Source: Cyclina sinensis (lineage: Eukaryota > Mollusca > Bivalvia > Venerida > Veneridae). Taken from it: DNA of 64,000 nucleotides. The stretch lies in assembly GCA_012932295.1 (NCBI GenBank), contig JAAONU010000009.1, positions 11,759,535 to 11,823,534 on the forward strand, written 5' to 3'. Of this stretch, positions 1 through 11,625 are shown in pieces. The stretch's first letter is position 1; every line of letters starts with the position of its first letter. The notes below the pieces were generated by a model that saw only the letters and a list, made by a program, of their open reading frames with translations, was not told where the DNA came from and did not search any database. A program made the position numbers and the translations under genes.

Positions 1-1138
1 TTTGGACTGAAAATGTAACCTCTGGAGTATTAAATTTTTTTTTACATATTTGGACCATGTGACCTAGTTTTTGATCCCAGATGACCCATATCCAAATCTG
101 AGCTAGAAATTATTGAAACAATCTTTCTGACAAATTTCAAGGACATTTGGACTAAAAATGTAGCCTCTAGAGCATTAACAAGGTTTTTCTACTTTCGGGC
201 TCTGTGACCTAGTTTTTGACCCCAGAAAACCTATATTCAAAACTAAGCTAGAAATCATCGATAGAACCTTTCTGACAAATTTCCAGGTTATTTGGACTGA
301 AAATGCTAACAAGGTTTTTTCATATTTGGACTCTGTGACCTAGTTTGTGACTCCAGATGACCCATATTCGAACTTGATCTAGAAATCCTCAAGGCAACTT
401 TTCTGACAAATTTCCAGATTATTAGGGCTGAAAATGTAACCTCTAGAGTGTTAACAAGGTTTTTCCATATTTAGGCTCCATGGCCTAGTTTTTGACCCTG
501 GATGACCCATATTTGAACTTGACCTAGAAATTGTCAAAGCAACCTTTCTGACAAATTTCCAGATTATTTGGACTGAAAATGTAACCTCTAAAGTGTTAAC
601 AAGGTTTTTCCATATTTGGGCTCTGTGACCTAGTTTTTGAACCCAGATGACCCATATTTGAACTTGACCTAGAAATTGTCAAAGCAATCTTTCTGACAAA
701 TTTCCAGATTAGTTGGGCTGAAAATGTAACCTCTAGAGTGTTAACAAGATTTTTCTATTTTTGGGCTCCGTGACCTAGTTTTTAAACCCAGATGACCCAT
801 ATTTGAACTTGAGCTAGAAATCATCAATAGAACCTTTCTGACAAATTTCCAGGATATTTGGACTGAAAAAGTAGCCTCTAGAGTGTTAACAAGGTTTTTC
901 TATATTTGGGCTCTGTGACCTAGTTTTCCAACCCTGATAACCCATGTTCGAACTCGTCCGAGATATCAATGAAACAAACATCCTGACCAAGATTCATGAC
1001 AATTGAGGCAAAAATGTGACCACTAGAGTGTTAACAAACTAGTTGTGGATGGACGGACAGACGGACTGACGGACGGACGACGGACAAAAGGTGATCAGAA
1101 AAGCTCACTCTGTCACTATGTGACAGGTGAGCTTAAAA
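1..1138 (+). mobile_element. L-family element, 3' part (array A plus 3' hairpin)
   Basis: About seven degenerate copies of a ~145 bp unit (array type A) containing the phrases GTGACCTAGTTTTTGACC and CCTCTAGAGTGTTAACAAGG. They are followed by a GGAC/GACG-rich stretch (1048-1085) and a hairpin at 1103-1132 (GCTCACT...AGGTGAGC, inner stem TGTCAC/GTGACA), then TTAAAA. The same order ends other L elements in the window. The 5' end lies outside the window. No coding sequence; short open frames here are repeat shadows. Confidence 0.8.
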
Positions 1139-1278
1139 TACAGCCTCTATCGCATACACAAGGCAAATGTGAACAGACAGACGCAAGATGCCAGACGACG
1201 GACAGACAGACAGATGACAGACGACGGACATCCAGCGATCACAATAGCTCACCCTGAGCATTTGCTCAGGTAAACTTA
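1139..1278 (+). mobile_element. Second, tandem L-type 3' terminus
   Basis: A short segment with a GACA/GACG microsatellite and another terminal hairpin at 1247-1275 (GCTCACC-TGAGCA loop TGCTCAGGT) followed by AACTTAAAA. It comes directly after a complete 3' terminus, so two 3' ends stand in a row with no 5' end between them. Confidence 0.7.
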
Positions 1279-2251
1279 AAAGGAGATCTTTTGTATTTAA
1301 TTGTTTTGTGATAGTTTTGATGAAATTGACTCCAAAGCGAGCATAACACTACAACCTTAGGTAGAAAAAATCTTTTTTTAACTTATGTGACCCTGACCAT
1401 GATCCTAGTGACCTCAAACCCCACCCAAAGGTAGAGGTCCATGCAATGCACCGACATACCAATATCTAAGATATCAGTCCATAAACAAAGACTCCATAAC
1501 AAGAAGCAGAACAAGATGGCCATGATGGCCCTTTTATCCCTCACCTGAGAACAACTGCAACTACTTTCATTTACACACCAATATCTAAACTTCAGGCCTT
1601 GTAGTCTCTGTCAAGAAGATTTTTAAAGTTTCTTACACATGTCAGTCTACATAAAACCAAGTGACCCCTGGGGTGGGGCCAATATTGATTTATTAACCTT
1701 GGTGACCTTGACCCTAGTGACCTAAAATCAAACCCAATGCCAGATGTCTATGATATATACATACCAAATATCTACATTATCGGTCAATGAATGAAGACTA
1801 AGGCAACTAGTTTGTAAGATTATCATGTGAAACCATGCAGACATGGCAAAATAAGCCTAATTTAGCCCCCATACTTTTGGAACCCATGATGGAATCAGGC
1901 CGGTTCAGGCAAAAGAAAAGAGATCTATTGTTAAGAAATTTTTAAAAAATTTGGTTGAAATTGGATCAATTGTAAGCATAACACTATGACATAAGGAGAA
2001 ATCTTTTTTTTTAACCTCTGTTACCTTTACCTTGATCGCAGTAACCTCAAACCCCATCCACTGGTTGAGGTCCAAGCATGATAACTCATATCAAGGATAT
2101 CAGTCAATAAATAAAGGCTCCAAAACAAAAACTAGAAAAATATATTTTTAGCCTCAGTGTCCTTGACCTTGACCCAGTGACCTCAAACTATACCTAAGGG
2201 TAGAGGTCCTTGCAAGTTACCTAAATACAAAAAATCTCAGATGCAATCAAT
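1279..2251 (+). repeat. Degenerate repeats of the L/B 'head' type
   Basis: Diverged copies of the segment that follows the 5' end in several L elements: phrases such as GTGACCTTGACC, CAGTGACCTCAAACCCCACCC, TAGAGGTCC and AAATATCTAAGATATCAGTC recur at 1390, 1680, 2050 and 2160. No element ends and no open frame of interest are visible. Confidence 0.6.
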
Positions 2252-3455
2252 AACAAGAGCCACCGCAAGCTGGGGCCACGCTCGACTTTTTCCTATTTCC
2301 AAAGGCAAACACATCAGAGGAACCACATTGTGGTAAAGGGATTTCAAATGAAACATCATTTGGAAATATAATTATCAAATTCATCCATATCAATTTTAGC
2401 AAAATTCAATAATTTGATCTTGCCTGTCAAGGTCATTTAAAGGTCAAGATCATACTTGAAAGAATCAAAATGTCAGCTTTGTCATAAGTATAATAATGTT
2501 GGATGTGTCTTAAGTCTTGTTTTGTCCGAGTATGAATCAAATCCATAAAAAAATGACAAAGTTATGACAATTTAAGCAAAATTCAATCATCTGACCTTGA
2601 CAATCACGGTCATTTTTAGGTCATGGTCACATTTAAGTTATTCAACATGTCGGTTTTGTCATAAGTGTTGTTTTGTCCAAGTATGAATTAAATCTCACAA
2701 CAAATAAAGTTTTGGCAAATTCTAGCAAAATTCAATTATTTGCCCTTGATTGTCAAGGTCATTTTAAGGTCAAGGTCAAACATGACAGAATTGTAATGTT
2801 AGATTTGTTATAAGTGCTGTTTTGTCCAAGTATGAATCAAATCCAAAAATAAATAACAAAGTTATGACAATCTGAGCAAAATTCAATAATTTGACCTGAT
2901 GGTCACAGTCATTTTTAGGTTAAGGTTACACTTGAATAACTAATCATGTCAGCTTTGTCATAAGTGTTGTTTTGTCCAAGTATGATTACAATCCAACCAC
3001 AAAATAACAGTTATGGCAAGTTTTAGGAAAATTCAATAATTAGACCTCGACTGTCAAGGTCATTTAAAGGTCAATGTCAAACTAGAAAGAATCAAAATGT
3101 TGGATGTGTCTTTAGTCTTGTTTTGTCCAAGTATGAATCAAATCAATAAATATATGAGAAATTTATGACAATTTAAGCAAAATTCAATTATCAGACCTTA
3201 ATGGTCAAGGTCATTTTTAGGTTATGGTCAGACCTGAGTTATTCAACATGTCGGTTTTGTCATAATTGTTGTTTTGTCCAAGTATGAATCAAATCCAAAC
3301 ATAAACAACAAAGTTATTACGAATTAAGCAAAATTCAATAATCTGACATTTAAAGTTAAAGGTCACACTTAATAATTTAACATGTTGGCTTTGTCATAAG
3401 TGTTGTTTTGTCCAAGTTTGATTCAAATCTAACCATAAATAACAAAGTTAACTAA
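2252..3455 (+). mobile_element. S-family element, 5' end and array, 3' end missing
   Basis: Begins ACAAGAGCCACC with the subterminal GCTCGACTTTTTCC at 2280, then TTTCCAAAGGCAAACACATC, as in the complete S elements at 9211-10034 and 59924-61860. Then come about seven ~150 bp units with TTTGACCTTGA, TCAAGGTCATTT and GTTGTTTTGTCCAAGTATGA. The array fades out near 3455 without the terminal hairpin, so this copy is truncated. Confidence 0.8.
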
Positions 3456-4215
3456 TTTTTTGTAATCTCAATGCTCTTCCCAAAGTGAGACTTTTTTCAA
3501 ACTTGGAAACTTGTGACACAAAAAAAGAAATATTGATTATCAATAATGTTTTATTTATTTATTCATTTGTTACATTAGGAATCAACTCTATTCAATTATG
3601 AAGGTTTAGGTTATTAAAATGAAACAATAATTTACAGTGAAAATTGCAATCCCTTTATGTACAGATTTATATGTTTTTCTCCAAAGATCTGCTGGAATTA
3701 TATATGTATTAATTACTTGTTTCTTTGTTATATGATAGTGTAAATCTAAATATTGTCATGACACTTTAACTATTTCAACACTATGTGTTGACATAGAAAT
3801 GTATCTTTATTAGACAATTAGGCTGTAATTTGTTTTTAGATACATCTGATAATTTGTTGTTTCTTTTTTTTCATAATACGTTATTACTTTTTCCAAATAT
3901 TTGAAACATAACGTGTAAAGTGAATTTTTAACTATTATCGTATATAACCATCTTCATACACAAGTAGGATAATTCTATTCCAAAACTGTTATTTAACAAG
4001 CGCCACAAATTTCTCATTAGTGCACATTTTTTCCTTAGTTTTGTTCGCCATTTTATGCCTGATAACTGACCATCGTTATTTTAACAGTCTATACTTAATA
4101 CAATCAAATGCAAATAATCTGATTTTTATGGATTTCTTGCCATTGTTGTTCACGAGTTTCTTCTTCATAGACGTCTAGGTATTTAAACGTATGCTCCTTT
4201 CAGGTGAACTGTGAT
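3456..4215. other. AT-rich stretch without recognised genes
   Basis: No tandem units, element ends, splice-flanked open frames or RNA gene signatures are seen. It could be the 5' region of the LINE relic that follows, or unique host DNA. Confidence 0.4.
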
Positions 4216-5606
4216 GAGTCCCGCTGTAGCAAACAATATTCATTTAATTTCTTTAAATGCACAGGGTCTAAGAGATAATGATAAACGATTCTTCACTGGG
4301 TTTCTCAACAAAAAGGAGAGTTTATTATTCTACTGCAAAAAACTCATTTCACCAAAGATATAGAAATTTCAATTAAACAAGATTTCAACGTCTGGAATTT
4401 TTTTACTTCGTACGGCGATAGTCGTAGTCGGGGTTGCTTGATTTTAATATGAAAAACGTTGCCGCTGGATATCATAGACCAATACTGCGATCCTAATGAT
4501 AGATGTGTTATTAAATGTTGAACTAATGAATAATGTGTACTGTATTCTTAATATTTACGCGCCGAATGACAAAAAATCTAGAAAAACATTTTTTGATGAT
4601 ATAGCAAAACTTCTTCCTGAAAAATGCCAAGGTGTAAAAACTTTAGGAGGCGATTTTAATGATATTTTAAATAAAAGTGACAGGCTTAGCAACTCCACCC
4701 AAACCAACCTATGTGCAAACTTAAATAAACTAAAAGAAAAACATAACCTTGTTGACATACAGTACACGCCAGGAGGAACTCACATTTTCCGCTTTATTTC
4801 GCGGACGCGGAAAAAAAAATATCCGCCGCGACATCAAGGAAAAAAACGGAATTCCTCGATGTCTCGACATCGCGAAATATCTCGGCGATATTTGACGACC
4901 AGCGCGAAAATAATTAGGGTCATAACTCACCTGGATAAGCTGAACATTTAGTGAAATGACCGTAATGAAACTGTGCATTTTACGTCTGCCAATTCTGTGA
5001 CATTCGGTAAAATTAAAACCAAATTTCTAATACATTTGCTGTGCTTACGTCGTTGAAAACGCTCGTTATTGTATAGTAAAATCGATCAATAATTTTGTCA
5101 AGCGCATAGACGATACAGATGTCGCAGTATGGTTTACATGTTGTTTGTTTTCTTTCAATATAGGAATGCAGTTTTACCACGTGTAATTCGGAAACCAGTC
5201 AATTTATTTTCTGAAAATAGGGTCAGCTGTTCCGAGAAGCAACAATTACTTTCGGTTTTGAATTGTCATTCCTTCCGTTAACAAATACGAGTATTTGTAA
5301 ACAAATGCATCAGAATGAGAGTTTAATACATTTAAATGATATTTTAAAGCATAAAATCCGCCGAAATGCGTGTAATGAGGAACTTTGTGAGCCTCGATAC
5401 GTCAATTCTTACCTGTGAAAAAGTTCGCGGAACCATTTAGCGGACCTCCGCCGCGATATTTGGTGACCATGTCCACGGCGGTGATCCTCGAAATGCGGCG
5501 GATTTGGTCGCGTTTTAAGGAATGGGTAGTCCGCGACGACCTCGAGGAAAACGAGAGTTCCTCCTGGCGCGTACTGTATGGAAAGAATTAAATAAAATTA
5601 AAACAG
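4216..5606 (+). pseudogene. L1/Tx1-type LINE endonuclease relic, split by a transposon
   Basis: Decayed start of a non-LTR retrotransposon ORF2, apurinic-type (EEP) endonuclease domain. From an ATG at 4214, one frame reads ISLNAQGLRDNDKRFF (the catalytic Asn block). After a frameshift near 4320 another frame reads LLQKTHFTKDI, where L1-type enzymes have LLQETH, so the catalytic Glu is Lys. In-frame stops follow near 4450 and 4515. Beyond another shift come NIYAPNDKKSRKTFF and LGGDFNDILNK, the YAPN and GDFN blocks. The frame is cut at 4759 by the inverted-repeat transposon and resumes at 5577: reading across gives LVDIWKELNKIK, as expected for the family. It ends at 5606 where a T element begins; no reverse transcriptase domain remains. 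Dead copy. The L1/Tx1 assignment rests on motif style only. Confidence 0.75.
4760..5576. mobile_element. 817-bp TA-flanked inverted-repeat DNA transposon (copy 1)
   Basis: Terminal inverted repeats begin CAGTACRCGCCAGGAGGAAC at both ends. The flanks are TA (4758-4759 and 5577-5578), consistent with TA target duplication as in the Tc1/mariner superfamily. Removing the element plus one TA restores a LINE reading frame. The interior is nearly the same as 53895-54706 in the opposite orientation. It is GC-rich and palindromic near the ends (TCCGCCGC, CCTCGAGG) and has no transposase. A short minus-strand frame at 4730-4978 (MHSFITVISLN...) recurs in copy 2 but is not recognisable. Probably a non-autonomous, MITE-like element. 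Confidence 0.85.
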
Positions 5607-6271
5607 ACTAGAGCTATCACTAAATGTGATGAATACCCCCAAAACACCATTACAGAACAGAGGAAGTTATCACTTTAGTAACAGAATACTTTGTAAAATA
5701 ATTGAAAAAGAGTTATGGTTGTGGGCAAATAAAGATAGTTGTGGTTCTTGTACATTGCATTTCCTCTCACTGCGCTTGACCATTGTATGAAGTTGCATTG
5801 AATTCCAAAAAAATAGTTTTCAAGTTATTCTTTAGACATAGAAAACTAACAAAGGGCAATAACTGTGCAAACAGTGAAGACAGGGTTATAGCTCTTGTAC
5901 ATTGCACATCCACTCAATGTGCTTGACCATTGTATGAAGTTGCATTGAATTCCAACCACGAGTTTCCAAATTATATTCTGGAAAAGGAAATCCAAGGAAG
6001 GGCAATAACTCTGCAAATAGTGAAGATGGAGTTATAGCTCTTATACAGTGCACTTTCTCTCATTGTGCTTGATCACTGTATGAAGTTGCATTGAATTCCA
6101 ACCAGTAGTTTTCAAGCTATGCTCCAAAAAAAGAAAACAAAGGGTAATAACTCTGCAAATAGAGAAGATGGAGTTATGATTCTTGGACACTGCACTTCCA
6201 CTCATTGTGCTTGAACATTGTATGAAGTTGCATTGAATTCCAACCAATAGTTTTCAAGTTATCCTCCATAC
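5606..6271 (+). mobile_element. T-family element, 5' end and array
   Basis: Starts ACTAGAGCTATCACTAAATG with subterminal GAATACCCCC, matching 23134 and 50135. About four ~145 bp units follow (GGGCAATAACTCTGCAAATAG, TATGAAGTTGCATTGAATTC, TAGTTTTCAAGTTAT). The 3' hairpin is missing; the array runs into the next element at 6272. Confidence 0.8.
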
Positions 6272-7935
6272 AAATGACAGAAAGTAGAAATATCTATTAT
6301 AAGCTATGGTGACCTTGACCCAGTGACCTCAAACCCTACCCATGGGTAGACGTCCAAGCAAGGAACCTATATACTGAATATCAAAGATATTGGTCTATAA
6401 ATGAAGGCTCTATGAGGTACAGCAGATAAATCTATTTTTAGCCTCCATGACCTTTAACCTAATCTTATAATTTCAAAAAGCTTGATAAAGCTTGCTTCAT
6501 GCCAAATTTTTAAAATTCTAGGCCTTGTGGTTTCATAAAAGAAGATTTTTAAAGATTTTCTTCTATACTGCTATTTAAAACTTAAAACCCCTCGGGCGGG
6601 GCCAATAGTGACCCCAGGGACATTTTTCTAACAAACTTGGTAGAGGTCCACTAGACAATGCTGCATACCAAATATCTAAGCTGTAGGCATTGAGGTTTCC
6701 AGTAAGAAGATTTTTAAAGATTGCCTTTTTTACATATTAAGGGCCCCTGGGGCGGGGCCAATTTTGACCCCGGGGCCAACATATAAACAATACTGGTAAA
6801 GATTCTCAACACAATACTCCACACCAAATATCTAAGGTCTACACCTATTAGTTTCGGAGAAAAATGATTTTTCATGTTTTTCCTATATAACTATATGTAA
6901 ATCAATAGAACCCTGGGGCGTGGCCAATTTTGACCCAGGGGACATAATTTGAACAAACTTGGTTGAGGTCCACTAGACAATGCTGCACACCAAATATCTA
7001 AACTCTATGCCTTGCGGTTTCTGACAATAAGATTTTTTAAAGTTTTTCCTATATAACTCTATATAAAACATTTGACCCCTGGGGGGGCATTTTTGACCCA
7101 GGAGCCATGATTTGAACAAACTTGGTAGAGGTTCACTGGACAATGCTGCACACCAAATATCTAAACTCTAGGCCTTGCAGTTTCTGACAAGAAGATTTAT
7201 TAAAGTTTTTCCTATATAACTCTATGTAAAACATGTGACCCCCGGGGCTGGGCCATTTTTGATCCAGGAGCCCTGATTTGAACAAACTTGGTAGAGGTCC
7301 ACTGGACAATGCTGCACACCAAATATCTAAACTCTAGGCCTTGTGGTTTCAGACAAGAAGATTTTTAAAGTTTTTCCTATAGAATTCTATGTAAAACTAG
7401 TGACCCCTGGGGCAGGGCCATTTTTGACCCAGGGGTCATGATTTGAACAAATTTGGTAAAGGTCTACCTGATGATGCTTCATACCAAATATCTAAACCTT
7501 AGGCCTTGTGGTTTCTGACAAGAAGATTTTTAAGTTTTCCCAATATAAATCTATATAAAATTAACTGACCCCTGGGGTGGGGTCAATTTTGACCCCACGG
7601 TCATAATTTGAACAAATTTGGTAGAGGTCCACTAGATGATGCCTCATACCAAAACTCTAAGCTCCAGGCCTTGAGGTTTTGGAGAAGAAGATTTTTTTAA
7701 AGATCCAACTTTTAAAATCTAATTTTAGCTCCAGTACACCAGAAATGCAATGGACCAGAACCATTTGAACAATCTTGGTAGAGCTTCATGCAAAGAACAT
7801 CCCAGGCAAGTTTCATTTAATTTGGCCCTTTGGTTTCAGAGGAGATGTCATTTGAATGAAAAGTTGACGACGGACGGACGGACGACCGACAAAGACTGAT
7901 CAGAAAACCTCACCCTGAGCACTTTAGGGGTGATC
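6272..7935 (+). mobile_element. L-family element lacking its 5' end (B head, B array, decayed 3' end)
   Basis: Contains the L/B head (GTGACCTTGACCCAGTGACC at ~6310, then GAGGTACAGCAGATAAATC), then about eight ~165 bp B units (CCCTGGGGCGGGGCC, TTTGAACAAACTTGGTAGAG, CACCAAATATCTAAACTC). A terminal domain (ATGCAAAGAACATCCCAGGC) and GACGGACGGACGGACGACC follow. The 3' hairpin near 7905-7935 is damaged on its right arm. Position 6412-6430 is a useful empty site for the transposon found at 53895. Confidence 0.8.
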
Positions 7936-8669
7936 TTTTGGCCATTACCAACCTGCCTATGAAGTTTTAGGAAGCCTGGGCCCAACATTTTATACTTATT
8001 GATAGGACACTCTTTTGCTTTTCAAGGTCACTGTCACTTGGGCCTTTGACCTAGTGATCTGTAAAGCTATAGGGGACATCTACTAGTCATGACCAACCTA
8101 CATTGCAAGTTTGAAGAACCTGAACGAAAGAGTTATACAGTTGTTGATCAGGACACTATTTTGCTTTTCAAGGTCACTGTGACCTTGGCCTTTGACCTAA
8201 TGATCTAAAAATCTAAAGGGGTGATCAACTTGTCATGACTAACCTGCCTATGAAGTTTTTGGGAGCTTGGCCAAAGCATTCTATAGTAATTGATCAGAAA
8301 CGCTATTCAAAGTCACAATGACCTTTGCCTTTGACCTGGTAACCTGGAAAGCTATAGGGGTCATTTACTTGTCATTACCAACCTTCATACCAAGTCTGAG
8401 GAATCTGGGTCTAAGCCTTCTATAGTTATTGATTGCAAACCATTTTGCTTTTCAAGGTCTCTGTGACCTTGGCCTTTGACCTAATGACCTGAAAAACTAT
8501 CAGGGTCATCAACTGGTAACGACTAATCTAAAAACCAAGTTTGAGGAAGGTGGGTCTTAAGGTTCTCTAGATGTTGATTGGAAACAAAATGTCTACTGAC
8601 ATACTGATTGACATACCTACCAACATTTTTCAAACAATATGCCCCTCATCTTCAATGGGGGGCATAAAA
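7936..8669 (+). mobile_element. C-array element with GCATAA-type 3' hairpin
   Basis: About four ~148 bp units (TTTTGCTTTTCAAGGTCACTG, GGCCTTTGACCTAATGA, ACCAACCTGCCTATGAAG) end in a hairpin at 8639-8665 (ATGCCCC...GGGGGGCAT) followed by AAAAAT. Arrays of this sequence occur nowhere else in the window. No 5' end is seen. Confidence 0.75.
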
Positions 8670-8774
8670 ATTGATAGCCTGAATATTACTCTTCATGAAA
8701 AAGCCTATTTTGTATCAAATTTTTTTTAAACTATTACCACGGCAACAGTTTTTGAAGACAATTCTTTCCCATGA

Positions 8775-9211
8775 AACAAGAGGGGACCATGCTCGACTTT
8801 TCCCTATTTCCAAAGGAAACACATCAAAGGAAGCAAATTGTGGTGAAGGGTTTTCAAAGGCAACATCTTTGGAAATAATTATCAAAACAATCTAAAAATA
8901 ACAAAGATATGGCCAATTTTAGCAATATTCAATAATTTGACCTATATATTTAGCAAAATTTGCAAATTCATGACCCCATAATTTTTTTTTTAAAAACTTG
9001 GCAACCAGAGTTCTTGATGAATTCAATTCTTTGAACAACTTTGGTAGAACCTCATAGAAGGAACATTGCATAAAAGTTTTTTCAACTTTGACCTGGTCGT
9101 TAAGAAGAATTTGTTGTCTAAAGAAAAAGTTTGATGCCACTTCATGATGCAGAATTGACACAGGGCCATCAGAAAAGCTCACCATTAGCATGTTGTGCTC
9201 AGGTGAACTAA
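8775..9211 (+). mobile_element. Chimeric element: S-type 5' end joined to L-type 3' end
   Basis: Starts like S (ACAAGAGGGGACCATGCTCG, then CTATTTCCAAAGG and ATTGTGGTGAAGG). After ~8940 it continues as an L terminal domain (GGCAACCAGAGTTCTTGATG, CATAGAAGGAACATTGC) and ends in an L-type hairpin at 9177-9207 (GCTCACC...TGTGCTCAGGTGAAC). It is either a deletion fusion of two copies or a true end swap. No 3' S hairpin is present. Confidence 0.6.
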
Positions 9212-10034
9212 CAAAGAGCCACCACAAGCAGGGGCCAGACTCGACTTTTTCTTATTTCCAAAGGCAAACACATCAGTGGAAGCATATTGTGGTGAAGGGT
9301 TTTCAAAGGCAATGACATTTAGGATTATTATTATCAAAGCCATCCATTAATAACAAAGTTATGGCCAATTTTAGCAATATTCAATAATTTGCCCTTGAAA
9401 GTCAAGGTGAAATAAAGGTCAAAGTCAAGTTAGGTTTAATCTCTTAAAGGTACTGTCCAAAGGGTATCCAAGCATGAAGACAAAACATCCATTAATAGCA
9501 AAGATATAGCCAATTTTAGCACCATCAAGGTCATTTAATGGTCAAGGTCATAACTGAATTATTCAACAAGTTGGGTTTCTTTTTCAGTGTTGTTCAGTCC
9601 CAGTATGAATCAAATCTGACCATATATATAAGAGTTATGGCAATTTATGCAAATATCAATCATTTGACCTTGACAGTCAAGGTCATTTTAAGGACACAGT
9701 CATACTTGAAGAATTCAAGATGTCAGTTTTGTCATAAGAGTTGTTTTGTTTAGTATGAATCAAATCTGTAAATAAGAGAAAATTCAAGAACTTAACCTTG
9801 ACAGTCAATGTTGTTTTAAGGTCAAGGTCATACTTGAATAATTTAACATGTCGATTTTGTCATAAGTGTTGTTTTGTCTCAAGTATGAATCAAATCCATA
9901 AATAAATAACAAAGTTATGACAATTTAAGCATAATATAATAACTTTACTTTCATGGTCAAGGTCATTTTTAGGTCAAACTTGAATAACTCAACAATAGCT
10001 CGATTTTTTTCTTTGAAAAAGTAGAGCTAAAAAT
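9211..10034 (+). mobile_element. Complete S-family element (~825 bp)
   Basis: 5' end ACAAAGAGCCACCACAAGCA with subterminal ACTCGACTTTTTC, then an array of about five ~150 bp units, then a 3' hairpin at 9997-10028 (AGCTCGATTTTTTTC...AAAAAGTAGAGCT) followed by AAAAAT. The 5' subterminal sequence is the inverse of the 3' arm. It abuts the preceding L-type 3' end exactly. Confidence 0.8.
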
Positions 10035-10403
10035 AAACAGCATTCTCATATTCTCAACATTGCTACAGTGCATTCCTGGTTTAGAAGCGGGAATTTCCAG
10101 TTTGACCCAGGACTTACTTGGTAAGTTCCTTGTTTTGCACGAAGTATTTACGGTGCTGAACTGGGGTGTTACCAATTTAACGTAGTGACCCCCCCCCCAC
10201 CCCATTTTATTAAACACTTTTAAACATAAGGCGCTATTTGCCAGATCAACAGGATCTATTTAGGATTGTCCCAGACATTATGGGTGCCATCAGGCTTGTA
10301 ATCCTGGTTTCATGGGGTTTCTCCAGGACCACTCTTCTCGGACATACTGGAAGATCAATCTGGGACAGTGAGAACTGGGCTTTATGTTTCTATGTTAAAG
10401 ATT
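10035..10403. other. Non-repeat stretch with a C-tract
   Basis: Contains a run of C at about 10189-10200 and otherwise no recognised repeat or gene. A plus-strand frame at 10238-10435 has no recognisable homology and no supporting splice signals. Confidence 0.35.
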
Positions 10404-10700
10404 TAACTCCTAGAGCCAAGAGTGACATAATTTGAACAAATTTGATAGAAATCTACAAGATATTGTTACAAATAAAATTTCAGAGCTCTGGGCCTAGTGG
10501 TTTTAGACAAGAAGTTTCATTCTTGATGCCAAAGCAATCAGAGTGCAGCATGAACAATTCTTTGAACAATTAGAGATTCATGAAGTTTTAGCAACTTTGA
10601 CCCTGTGGTTTAGGAGAAGATGTTCTTTAAAGTAAGAAACTGATAATGCACAACAAACAAAGGACGAACTCAGCACAATGTGCTCATGTAAGCTAAAAAT
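10404..10700 (+). mobile_element. Degenerate L-type terminal domain
   Basis: Decayed B unit (GACATAATTTGAACAAATTTG, GCTCTGGGCCTAGTGGTTTTAG) followed by an eroded 3' end ending AATGTGCTCATGTAAGCTAAAAATG. The hairpin arms are mutated, so this is one of the older copies. Confidence 0.55.
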
Positions 10701-11625
10701 GTCCTTTGTGTATATTTTTCAAATCATTAGCTCCAACTCAGAAATACCACTTGGTCATTTTTTTTCACCTCTAAGAGTGGTATAGCCAAAGTTTGCAGAT
10801 TATGTATCATACATAAATATCTTGAAATTAAACCTATATATGCAGTCATTAAAGTTCCACCTTTCTTTCTCCGTTATATCTCTGTATTCATTGCTCTGTT
10901 GGCTTTTGTTTCCATTAAATTCACTCAGCTCCATTTCCTTATCTATATTTTGCTCACTTGTATTTGTACCAGAACACTGTTTCACCTCCATTTTCACTTT
11001 ATTTCCCTGGGTCACTCAAATAAGTCAGTTGTATGTTTCAGTGTTTTAGTGTAAATCTTTTAAAAGCTCTACTTTCCTTACATGTACAAAATCTATTTTT
11101 TTTCATCAGATTCATGTAAGTTTAAAGAACTTGTTTTGTAATTGAAATTAAAATAAATAGGTTTAAACTAATGCTTTTGATTTGTAGAATGGGACTTTCT
11201 TTTATATGTGTTCAATACATAATTCAAGGTTTGGTTATTCAAATTAAACTGTTCAAGGCATTTAACAAAACATCACACTATACAAGGCAAAATTGGTAAT
11301 GTGATCATGTAAAATAGTCTTTACAATTATTGTTCAACATGTCCTTCACTTACTTTAGATTCATAAAATGAAATCGCATTGTATTTGCAATCTATAAAAG
11401 ACAACAACCTTCCACTAGACACATAATTTTACATGACTGACCTTTTTTCATGTAATTTGCAAAATTTAAAGTGGTGTAAAATACAAAACAGTGCAGAAAA
11501 CTTTAAAGGGATATACAGGCAAAAATTATGCTTTCTTTCTCATTCCTTCTAAGAATATACTATAAATGTGATCTAAATAAATACATTGATCTGTCCCAGT
11601 AACAAAGATTTCCTCTTTTTAAATG
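10701..11625. other. AT-rich stretch, nothing recognised
   Basis: No repeats, element ends or coding potential that I can support. It lies 3' of the IQ-motif gene, so later exons or the 3' UTR could be here, but no exon with suitable splice phase was found. Confidence 0.35.

Noticed and set aside
11342..11385. Minus-strand segment between TTTTATAG and GTAAGT as a further exon of the IQ-motif gene
   Set aside because: The phase required by the upstream exon leads to a stop codon, and no family motif is present.
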